DNA of 64,000 nucleotides from Acidobacteriota bacterium (lineage in GTDB: Bacteria; Acidobacteriota; Vicinamibacteria; Vicinamibacterales; UBA8438). Made by a program: the position numbers and the translations under genes. Positions within the stretch are counted from its first letter, which is position 1; every line of letters starts with the position of its first letter. The notes beneath the pieces were generated by a model, which saw only the letters and a program-made list of their open reading frames with translations, was not told where the DNA came from and ran no database searches. Shown one piece after another: positions 49,550 through 56,512 of this stretch. Location of the stretch: positions 136,654-200,653 of the forward strand of contig VXRJ01000038.1 of NCBI GenBank assembly GCA_009838525.1, given 5' to 3'.

Positions 49550-50121
49550 TGCAGCGGTGCATCTCCGCGTCCTCGGCGGCGGCGTTCGCGCTGCTGCTCG
49601 GTCTCCCGGGCTGCGCGGCGGAAGTGGAGCCGCCGCCGTTCCGGCCGACCGCGACGGTCGAGGAACTGATGCGCACGATGATCGATCCGGCCGCCGACGC
49701 GGTCTGGGATGCGGTCGTCGTTGACGCCACCCCCGATGGGATCATCGAGATCGTGCCGGAGTCCGAGGGTGACTGGATCCGGCTGCGGCGCCAGGCCGTG
49801 ACGCTCGCCGAGTCCGCCAACCTGCTGCTCGTGGAGGGACGCCGGATCGCGGCGCCGACGTCACGCTCGGAGCTGCCCGGGATCGACCTCCACCCGGACG
49901 CGATTCAGACCCTGGTCGATGAGGACTGGCAGACGTGGGTCGAGGTGTCGCAGGAGTTCACCGCGGCCAGCCTGACCGTCCTCGAGGCGGTCGACGCGCG
50001 TGACGTCGACGCGCTGCTCAACGCCGGCACCGAGCTGGATCTCGCGTGCGAGGCGTGTCACGCGGTCTACTGGTATCCCGGGTTCTCCGATCCGCGGCCC
50101 GCGGACGACACTCAGGACTGA
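49549..50121 (+). CDS. Lipoprotein with cytochrome c'-like monohaem domain
   Basis: A 190-residue lipoprotein starting inside the AcuI stop codon. The leader has the lipobox LPGCAAE. The body is helical (VEELMRTMIDPAADAVWDAV, LRRQAVTLAESANLLLVEGR), with a single haem motif CEACH near the C-terminal end (LDLACEACHAVYWYPG). A C-terminal CxxCH in a helical protein is the cytochrome c'/c-556 (class II) layout. It might bind NO, CO or act as an electron carrier. It is coupled to the cytosolic AcuI gene, an unexpected pairing. Confidence 0.8.
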   Translation: MQRCISASSAAAFALLLGLPGCAAEVEPPPFRPTATVEELMRTMIDPAADAVWDAVVVDATPDGIIEIVPESEGDWIRLRRQAVTLAESANLLLVEGRRIAAPTSRSELPGIDLHPDAIQTLVDEDWQTWVEVSQEFTAASLTVLEAVDARDVDALLNAGTELDLACEACHAVYWYPGFSDPRPADDTQD

Positions 50122-50127
50122 GGTCCG

Positions 50128-50721
50128 TCACCAGGCGCGGGACCAGTTCGGTCCGGGCCGATCGTCAGTCCGGAGGGAAGCGTCGAGGCCCGCCTGGTGT
50201 TCCAGGAGACGGCCGCACAGCCAAAGCAGGTCCGAGAGCCGGTTGAGATAGGCGAGCACGGGCGGCCGCACTTCCGCTCCCGCTTCCATCAGGCGGACCG
50301 CATCCCGTTCGGCGCGGCGGCAGACGGTGCGGGCGACGTCGAGGGCTGACGCGACCGGATCTTCACCCGGCAGCGACCAGTCGCCCAGGACCCCCTCGAT
50401 TCCCTCGATGCGATGCACCTCGCCGGTGAGACGCTCGACCATGGCGTCGGTCACGCGGCTGAGCGGGCGTCCGCTCCGCGTCTCGGGCGCGTTCGCCGGT
50501 GTGACGAGCTCGCCCCCGACGACGAACAGCTCGCGCTGGATCTCCTTCAGCAGGGCGCCCACCGGCTCGTCCCGGCAGATGGATCGGGCCAGGCCGATCT
50601 GCGCGTTCAGTTCGTCCACCGCGCCGCACGCCTCGATGTGAGGCGACGACTTGCGGACGCGGGTCCCGCCCAGAAGACCGGTCTCGCCGCCGTCGCCGCG
50701 CGTCGTGGCAATACTGCTCAT
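50128..50721 (-). CDS. pduO: PduO-type cob(I)alamin adenosyltransferase
   Basis: A 197-residue ATP:cob(I)alamin adenosyltransferase of the PduO (MMAB) type. Signatures: TTRGDGGETGLLGGTRV, RKSSPHIEACGAVDELNAQI, EIQRELFVVGGELV and, near the end, CRRAERDAVRLMEAG and YLNRLSDLLWLCGRLLE. These are the ATP- and cobalamin-site residues of the trimeric enzyme. It makes adenosylcobalamin from salvaged corrinoids in the cytosol. It follows the BtuB-like gene by 33 bp in the same transcript, so it falls under the same riboswitch. A GAGGAGAGG site precedes the ATG. Confidence 0.92.
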   Translation of the reverse strand: MSSIATTRGDGGETGLLGGTRVRKSSPHIEACGAVDELNAQIGLARSICRDEPVGALLKEIQRELFVVGGELVTPANAPETRSGRPLSRVTDAMVERLTGEVHRIEGIEGVLGDWSLPGEDPVASALDVARTVCRRAERDAVRLMEAGAEVRPPVLAYLNRLSDLLWLCGRLLEHQAGLDASLRTDDRPGPNWSRAW

Positions 50722-50754
50722 GGTTTCCCTCTCCTCTTGTGTCCGGGGCGTTGA

Positions 50755-53199
50755 TCAGTCGCCGCCCAGCGTGACCGACACCCCGGAGCGGAAGGCCGCC
50801 CCGAGCGACGGGAAGCCGGTTGCCGCCGCGTAGTCCTGGTCCAGCAGGTTCTCGATGCTCGCGAACCAGCGTACACGCGGGTGGAGTCGCCAGGACGTGC
50901 TCAGGTCGATCTTCTGGTAGGCCTGACCCAGGTCGCGGTTGGGTAGCAGCATCGACGGGCCGAAGAACGGATCGGCCAGGAACGTGCTGCCGTCCGACTT
51001 TCCGGAGAAGAAGCCGGCGAGCGTCACTTGACCCGAGCCGAGCAGGTACGACACGCGCAGGTTCGCGACATGCCGGGGCCGGCGGAACGGGCGTTCGCCC
51101 ACCAGCGGGGAGTACTGGCCGATGGCGATGTCGGGCCACGCGGGATTGAAGACCGGGGCGAGGGCGCTGCTGCTGAACGATGCCGTCACCTCCGCGTCGA
51201 CGTACGCGTACGACCCGAACATCTCGATGTTGCCGGCGCGCAGGTCGGCGGAGGTCTCCAGGCCGCGCGCCCGGAATGACGAGGCGTTGACGTTGGCCCC
51301 GAACGGCACTGCCGCGGCGGCGTCGGTCGCCACGCCCAACTGGGGCAGCACCGACTTGTTGACGTACTCAACCTGGTCGGTGAACACGTTGTCGAACCAG
51401 GCGGCCCGCAGTTGCAGGTGTCCTCCGGCGAGGGTCTGCTCGACGCCGACGTCGAACGTCCGGCTCCGTTCGGGCCCGATCGGCGCGATGCCGAACCGGG
51501 AAACGACCTCCGCGCCGCCGTCGAGCGACTCGAGGAGCGTGAAGAGCGACTGTGTCTGGTTGAAGACGGACGGCGCCTTGATGCCGCGGCCGGCGTTGAC
51601 GGTCAGCTTTGTAGCGCCCACGCTGCCGCCGTCGGCCGCCGGCGTGCGGGCGTAGAACGCCAGCGAGACACGCGGCGTGACTGCCCGGCCGAACAGGCCG
51701 TTCCGTTCCACGCCGAGGCCGCCGGTGGCGAACAACCGGTTGCCGCCGCTGGCCTGGGCTTCCACGAAGGCTCCGCTGTTGACCCGCTGGATCTCGCCGC
51801 TGCTGCCGGAGCGGCCTTGCTCCCGCTCGATCCGGGCTCCCCCGGTCAGGTCGAGTGCGCCGGTCACCCGGTACGTCGCCCGCCCTGACACGAAGCGGCG
51901 GGTCGTGTCGGACTCGAAGACGGACGGATAGGCGCCGCCGTAGTCGAGGATGGCGCGCCCGGTGACGCTGTAGCCGTTCGCGCCGGTCACCGTCACCGTG
52001 TCGCCGAGGTAGTTGGCGCCGAAGCCGAACGGATCGAACGCCTCGCCGGTCGGTGCGGGATTGGAGAAGACGTAGTCGCGCTCCATGGATCCGAACTGCA
52101 ACGCCGTCTGCAGGCGGCTGGTCACCTGGGAGTAGGCGGTCACTCCCACGAGCGTCAGCAACTGGGTCTGCGACGCGTCGTCCGGCCGGCCGTAGTAGAG
52201 GATGCCGTTGGGCGCCTCGTAGTCCGCGTCCATGCGGCGGACGGTGATGCTGATGTCCGTCGACGTGCCGAGCCGGATTCCCAAGCGGCCGGCGCCGGTC
52301 ACGTTGGCATAGGCGTTGTTGGGCACCTCGTTGCCGGTCCGGAATCGCGAGACGTCGGCGAAGTAGTCGATCCGCCCGTTCAGACCGCCGAGCGACAGGG
52401 CGTGGCGTGACGTGCCGAAGTTGCCCCCATCGGCCGTGTAGGCGACGGTTGGCGTCTGCGTCGAACCGCGCGGCGTCGTCAGGCTGATGACGCCGTTCAG
52501 CGCGTCGGCGCCGTAGGTCACGCTGTTCGCGGCGCGCAGCACCTCGACCCGCTCGACGCCGGTTGCGGCGACGGTGGCCCACGCGAACGCCCCGCCGATA
52601 TCGTTGGCCGGCACGCCGTCGATCAACACCTTGTTGAAGTCGGAGTCGCCGCCCCGAATGAAGACCGACGTCGTGCCGCCGCGTCCCGCCGTCTGCACGA
52701 TGTTGGCGGACGGGGTCAGGCGGAGCGCTTCGAGAATGTCGACTTTCTCCAGGCGGTCGAGCGTCTCGGACGTCACCACCATGGCCGGCGCGCCGCTCCG
52801 CGCCTGCGGCAGGTCCGCCGCGGCGGCGGTCACTACGACGTGCTGCGCGATCGGCCCGATGGTCAGCGCGAGCGTGATCGTCGCCGTCGAACCGGCGCTC
52901 ACGAACACGTGCGCCGCCAGCGGCTCGAATCCGCCGGCGCGCGCGGTGACGACGTAGCGTCCCGGGGCGAGGTGGTCGAACGTGAAGCCGCCGTTCGCCG
53001 CGACGGACGTCTCGGCCACTGGACTGCCGTCGCGCAGGACCGTGACGACGCCGCCCACCCCGCCGCCCAGTTGGTCGGTGACGACGCCCTCGATCCGGCC
53101 GGAAGTCTGCTGCGCGTGCGCAGGTGCGCTGAACAGACCGGGAACGGGGGAGAAGAAAAGAAGCAGCGCCGCGGCCGCGGCGCCCCCGATGGACCGCAT
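50755..53199 (-). CDS. btuB: BtuB-like TonB-dependent corrinoid receptor
   Basis: An 814-residue outer-membrane receptor. ATG 53199 is set by TGGAGG about 5 bases upstream; an ATG at 53247 lacks a site. The leader (residues 5-30) is followed by a carboxypeptidase-regulatory-like N-domain (SGRIEGVVTDQLGGGVGG) and a plug (VDILEALRLTPSANI, FIRGGDSDFNKVLIDGVPAND), then the barrel ending in VSVTLGG. Position directly downstream of a cobalamin riboswitch, together with a PduO gene, identifies it as a corrinoid transporter rather than a siderophore receptor. No TonB, BtuF or BtuCD genes are in the window. Its start is 86 bp past the riboswitch end. Confidence 0.9.
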   Translation of the reverse strand: MRSIGGAAAAALLLFFSPVPGLFSAPAHAQQTSGRIEGVVTDQLGGGVGGVVTVLRDGSPVAETSVAANGGFTFDHLAPGRYVVTARAGGFEPLAAHVFVSAGSTATITLALTIGPIAQHVVVTAAAADLPQARSGAPAMVVTSETLDRLEKVDILEALRLTPSANIVQTAGRGGTTSVFIRGGDSDFNKVLIDGVPANDIGGAFAWATVAATGVERVEVLRAANSVTYGADALNGVISLTTPRGSTQTPTVAYTADGGNFGTSRHALSLGGLNGRIDYFADVSRFRTGNEVPNNAYANVTGAGRLGIRLGTSTDISITVRRMDADYEAPNGILYYGRPDDASQTQLLTLVGVTAYSQVTSRLQTALQFGSMERDYVFSNPAPTGEAFDPFGFGANYLGDTVTVTGANGYSVTGRAILDYGGAYPSVFESDTTRRFVSGRATYRVTGALDLTGGARIEREQGRSGSSGEIQRVNSGAFVEAQASGGNRLFATGGLGVERNGLFGRAVTPRVSLAFYARTPAADGGSVGATKLTVNAGRGIKAPSVFNQTQSLFTLLESLDGGAEVVSRFGIAPIGPERSRTFDVGVEQTLAGGHLQLRAAWFDNVFTDQVEYVNKSVLPQLGVATDAAAAVPFGANVNASSFRARGLETSADLRAGNIEMFGSYAYVDAEVTASFSSSALAPVFNPAWPDIAIGQYSPLVGERPFRRPRHVANLRVSYLLGSGQVTLAGFFSGKSDGSTFLADPFFGPSMLLPNRDLGQAYQKIDLSTSWRLHPRVRWFASIENLLDQDYAAATGFPSLGAAFRSGVSVTLGGD

Positions 53200-53284
53200 C
53201 CGAACCTCCAGTCGGCGTCTCCACGCGCCGAGCATGCGGTGCGGCATCGGTCACGCCGCGCCCGCAGGTTTACCGATTCCCCGA

Positions 53285-53450
53285 CGCCTGGTCTCCTGAC
53301 TCGTGGATCGACACGGTGCGGCAACGCCTTCCCATGCCCGCGGCACAGTGGCTGACGCTGAAGCGTCGCTTGCCGCCCGCTCCCCACTTACAGTGGCGGG
53401 ACCGTGTGGGTTTCTCACCCACTTCCCAACTCGTCGGGGCGCGAACAGTG
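53285..53450 (-). ncRNA. Cobalamin riboswitch controlling the BtuB-PduO operon
   Basis: On the minus strand the order is GGGAAGTGGGTGAGAAACCC, the conserved core CCGCCACTGT (53399-53390), an SL with GACGCTTCAGCGTC, GCCACTGTGCCGC, GGGAAGGC, and the 3' B12 box GTCAGGAGACC (53300-53290). These match the cobalamin-riboswitch consensus closely. It lies 86 bp upstream of the BtuB start and probably represses initiation or transcription when adenosylcobalamin is abundant. The regulator covers both receptor and adenosyltransferase genes. Confidence 0.92.
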
Positions 53451-53456
53451 GCCGAG

Positions 53457-53462
53457 AGTGTA
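53457..53462 (-). promoter_or_regulatory. -10 element of the riboswitch transcript
   Basis: TACACT on the minus strand (53462-53457), preceded by an extended TGC. It would start transcription near 53450, just where the riboswitch begins. The -35 would fall inside the divergent cbiZ start region, so the two promoters overlap. The -35 match is weak. Confidence 0.4.
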
Positions 53463-53478
53463 GCATGCCGCCGACGCG

Positions 53479-54651
53479 ATGAACCCGAAGACCCCGGAAG
53501 CGACGGCGGCGATAGGAGACGCGGCGGACGTGTTGCACGGCGACGGTCAATTCATCGCGCGGCGCAGCGGCAGGTTCCTGGTGGTCGAACTGCTGATGCC
53601 GCACCGGGTAGTCAGCACGTCGGCGCACCAGGGTGGTGAGCAGGAAGACCTGCGCTACCTCGTGAACCATCAGAGCTGTGAGGCGAGCGGCGATACGGCG
53701 CGCCACGAACTGATCAGCCGGCTCGGGCTTCCGGCGTACCACCGCGACGTTTGTGGCGAGATTGGCATCGATCCGGACCGGGCGGCGGTGATGGGAACCG
53801 CCGCCAACATGGCGTGCGCCGCCCACCGGTCCGCCGGGTTCGAGGAACTGCGGGCCGACGCGTTCGTGACGGCGGGGGTAGCCGGCAACGCCACGCGGGC
53901 CGGTGAGCCGGCATCCTGGCATGAGACGGACGATGGCAGTTGGCGCCGTGTCAACCCCATGGCCGGCACGATCAACACGCTCCTGCTGATCAACGTCCCG
54001 ATCACGTCCGCCGCGCAGGCGCGCGCGGTGGTGACGATGACGGAGGCGAAGTCGGCCGCACTGGCGGACCTCGCGGTCCCTAGCCGCCGGTCGCCGGCGA
54101 TCGCCACCGGCACCGGGACGGATCAGTTCTGTATTGCCGCGCCGCTCGATCCCTCGCGCCGGTCGCGCGAGTCGACCGGCCCGCACGCCAAGCTGGGCGA
54201 GCTGATCGGCGTCGCCGTCAAGGAGGCGACGGCGGAGGCGTTGCGGTGGCAGAACGGACTGGAGCCTTCGTATACCCGCGGCCTCGCGCACGCTCTGGGA
54301 CGCTTCGGCTTTGCCGAGGCGGAGGCGCTCGAACGGCTTGCCGAGCTGCTCCCGGAGTCACAGCATGCGTTGCTCGAGCGCAACCAGCGGGCGCTGTTCT
54401 ACGACCCGGGCGTCGCTGCATCGGCCTACGCGATCGCTGCCGTGCTCGATCGCATCGCCGCCGGGACCCTGCCGGCCGGTTACGCCGCCGAGGCGCTCCG
54501 CCACCAGGCGGCCTCGCTCGCCTGCGCGGTGTCGGCGCGGCCATTGGACTGGGTTTCGTTCCATGCCGCGCTGGGAGACGCGCGTGATGACAGTCCGGTG
54601 GATCTGGTGTTGCGCGCCATAGCCGTCGGCTGGGCCGCGAAGTGGACCTGA
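53479..54651 (+). CDS. cbiZ: CbiZ-type adenosylcobinamide amidohydrolase
   Basis: A 390-residue protein whose central and C-terminal parts match CbiZ: RRSGRFLVVELLMPHRVVS, LVNHQSCEASGDTARHE, AVMGTAANMACAAH, AFVTAGVAGNATRAGEPASW, NPMAGTINTLLLINVPI, MTEAKSAALADLAVPS, IATGTGTDQFCIAAPL and HAKLGELIGVAVKEA. CbiZ cleaves the aminopropanol/nucleotide-loop side of cobinamide or pseudocobalamins to cobyric acid, allowing corrinoid remodelling. It is longer than most CbiZ proteins (about 240 residues) by a helical C-terminal extension. It overlaps the following cobD gene by 10 bp, showing a shared operon. Confidence 0.9.
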   Translation: MNPKTPEATAAIGDAADVLHGDGQFIARRSGRFLVVELLMPHRVVSTSAHQGGEQEDLRYLVNHQSCEASGDTARHELISRLGLPAYHRDVCGEIGIDPDRAAVMGTAANMACAAHRSAGFEELRADAFVTAGVAGNATRAGEPASWHETDDGSWRRVNPMAGTINTLLLINVPITSAAQARAVVTMTEAKSAALADLAVPSRRSPAIATGTGTDQFCIAAPLDPSRRSRESTGPHAKLGELIGVAVKEATAEALRWQNGLEPSYTRGLAHALGRFGFAEAEALERLAELLPESQHALLERNQRALFYDPGVAASAYAIAAVLDRIAAGTLPAGYAAEALRHQAASLACAVSARPLDWVSFHAALGDARDDSPVDLVLRAIAVGWAAKWT

Positions 54652-55604
54652 CCTTCCTCGCACCCCGCGCCGATCTGCTGGTCGCCGCGGCCCTGGCGGA
54701 TCTCGTGTTGGGCGATCCGCGCTACCGGTTTCATCCGGTCCGTCTCATTGGCCAGGCACTCGTCTTCCTCGAGGCGCGCCTGCGCGCCGTCGGTTGCGAC
54801 GGCTATGTGGGGGGCTGCGTTCTGTTCGTGCTCCTTGTCGCCGCGAGCGGCGGCGCCGCGGGGATGGTCCTGGTTGTTCTCCAGGGTCTTCATCCCGTCG
54901 CCGCGCTGGCGGGACATGGCTTTCTGCTGTACAGCCTGCTTGCCCTGGGGGACCTGTTCGCGCACGGCCGTGCGATCGACGCGGCGGCCAACGCCGGGGA
55001 TCTCGACGGCGCGCGCCGCGCCGCGGCGCGACTCGTCGGCCGCGACGTCGAGCGGCTGGATGCCGCGGGCTGCCGCCGCTGCGCGATCGAGAGTTTCGGG
55101 GAGAGCCTGGTGGACGGCTTCGTCTCGCCGATCGCGTGGTATGCAGTGGCGGGACTGCCCGGTCTGGTGATCTTCAAGCTGGTAAGCACCATGGATTCGA
55201 TGGTCGGCTACCGGACCGAGCGCTACGCCCGCTTCGGTTGGTGCGGGGCTCGACTGGACGACGCGATGAACCTGCTGCCGGCGCGGGCGGGGTGGCTCCT
55301 GATCGCCGTGGCGGGAGCAGTGGTCCCGGGGGCATCGGGCGTTGCGGCGGCGCGCGTTGGCTGGTCCCAGCACGCCGTCGTGCCGGGGCCGAACGCCGGC
55401 TGGAGCGAGACGGCCCTGGCGGGCGCCATCCGCCGGCGCCTCGCGGGCCCAATCCACTTTCAGGGGCGACTGGTCACCGATCGCTGGATCGGGGAACCTG
55501 ACGATCCTCCGGGCGGGAGCTCGACCGACTATCGACTGGCCGGCCGCGTGGTCGCGGTGGCGGCTCTCCTGACCGTCGTTGCCGCCGCCACCTGGCTGGC
55601 GTAG
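54642..55604 (+). CDS. cobD: CobD/CbiB adenosylcobinamide-phosphate synthase
   Basis: A 320-residue integral membrane protein started at GTG 54642 inside the cbiZ end. DPRYRFHPVRLIGQALVFLE is the canonical N-terminal block, and VERLDAAGCRRCAIESFGESLVDGF, IFKLVSTMDSMVGYRTERY and WCGARLDDAMNLLPARAGW the conserved middle. CbiB joins adenosylcobyric acid to aminopropanol phosphate. Directly after CbiZ this closes the loop: remove the foreign side chain, then rebuild it. The remaining steps (CobU, CobS, CobT) are not in the window. Confidence 0.93.
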   Translation: MDLTFLAPRADLLVAAALADLVLGDPRYRFHPVRLIGQALVFLEARLRAVGCDGYVGGCVLFVLLVAASGGAAGMVLVVLQGLHPVAALAGHGFLLYSLLALGDLFAHGRAIDAAANAGDLDGARRAAARLVGRDVERLDAAGCRRCAIESFGESLVDGFVSPIAWYAVAGLPGLVIFKLVSTMDSMVGYRTERYARFGWCGARLDDAMNLLPARAGWLLIAVAGAVVPGASGVAAARVGWSQHAVVPGPNAGWSETALAGAIRRRLAGPIHFQGRLVTDRWIGEPDDPPGGSSTDYRLAGRVVAVAALLTVVAAATWLA

Positions 55605-55612
55605 CTGCTAGG

Positions 55613-56410
55613 ATGGCGGACATGTCCCGACTGCCTTTCGCCGTTACCGTCGTTGCCGCGCTCGTCTGCGTTGCCGCCCCGGCGGCGTCGCAGGAACCGC
55701 ATCGAATCGCCGCCGATGGCGGCGACATCGTGATCACCCCGATACTGCACGCGTCGGTGCAGGTGGAACACAACGGGACGGTCGTTCACGTCGATCCGTG
55801 GAGCGCCGGCGATCTCTCGCGGGCGAAGCAGGCCGACCTGATCCTGGTGACCGACGATCCGTCTCATCATCTGGACCCGGACGCCATCACGCAGCTCCGG
55901 AAGCCGGGCGCGCCGGTCGTCCTGACGGCGGCGGCGGCCGAGCGGTTCGACGGGGGAGACGTGCTCGCGAACGGTGAGCAGGGCGTGTTCGCCGGCATTC
56001 CCGTCGAGGCGGTTCCCGCCTACGACATGACGCCGGGCCAGCCCTGGCATCCCAAGGGGGAGGCGAACGGCTATGTCGTCACGCTGGGCGGCCAGCGCAT
56101 CTTCTTTTCCGGCGTCGGCGAGTGCGTGCCGGAAATCCAGGCGCTGCGCGACATAGACGTCGCCTTCATGCCGATGAACCTGCCCGTCGATCGAATGCGC
56201 CCGCGGCCCGTCGCCGAATGCGTCAAGACGTTCGGACCGTCGGTCGTCTACGTGTACCACTACGACAACGCGTCGGCAGGCTGGTTCGGCGACCGGAGCC
56301 GGCAACGCCCGGACAATGCGTCCCAGGTCGCCGCGACTATTCAGGCGTTGCGGGACGCGCTGGACGGAGAGCCGATCGAAGTGCGCGACGCCGAATGGTA
56401 TCCCCGTTAG
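55613..56410 (+). CDS. Exported metallo-beta-lactamase-fold protein with degenerate metal site
   Basis: A 265-residue exported protein (leader about residues 5-25) with the metallo-beta-lactamase fold of the UlaG-like branch: ILHASVQVEHNGTVVHVDPW and LILVTDDPSHHLDPDAI. In active relatives the second segment reads T-H-x-H-x-D-H; here TDDPSHHLD keeps only one His in register. GVGECVPEI stands where GDTG would carry an Asp. It therefore probably cannot bind two zincs in the normal way. The start is at 55613; a second in-frame ATG at 55622 is possible. It is 8 bp after cobD, but shows no link to cobalamin. Confidence 0.8.
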   Translation: MADMSRLPFAVTVVAALVCVAAPAASQEPHRIAADGGDIVITPILHASVQVEHNGTVVHVDPWSAGDLSRAKQADLILVTDDPSHHLDPDAITQLRKPGAPVVLTAAAAERFDGGDVLANGEQGVFAGIPVEAVPAYDMTPGQPWHPKGEANGYVVTLGGQRIFFSGVGECVPEIQALRDIDVAFMPMNLPVDRMRPRPVAECVKTFGPSVVYVYHYDNASAGWFGDRSRQRPDNASQVAATIQALRDALDGEPIEVRDAEWYPR

Positions 56411-56476
56411 CGCCAGCGGTGCGCCGGCGTCCACGCCGGCTTTGATTCTCTTGCCGGCCTGGAGGCCGGCGCACCG
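56408..56476. repeat. Composite palindromic repeat with GCCGGC arms, copy 6
   Basis: After TAGCGCCAGCGGTGCGCC come two hairpins, GCCGGCGT-CC-ACGCCGGC (56423-56440) and GCCGGCCT-GG-AGGCCGGC (56453-56470). An outer inverted repeat, CGGTGCGCCGGC / GCCGGCGCACCG (56417-56428 and 56465-56476), encloses both. The TAG at 56408-56410 is the stop of the metallo-beta-lactamase-fold gene. It lies between convergent genes. Confidence 0.85.
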
Positions 56477-56512
56477 TAGTGAAGCCAGCGCGCTCGCCGC
56501 GTAACCGGCGCG

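Noticed and set aside
43393-56476. GCCGGC palindromes considered as a transposon end
   Set aside because: They are short, gene-end located and have no transposase between copies; a terminator-like repeat fits better.
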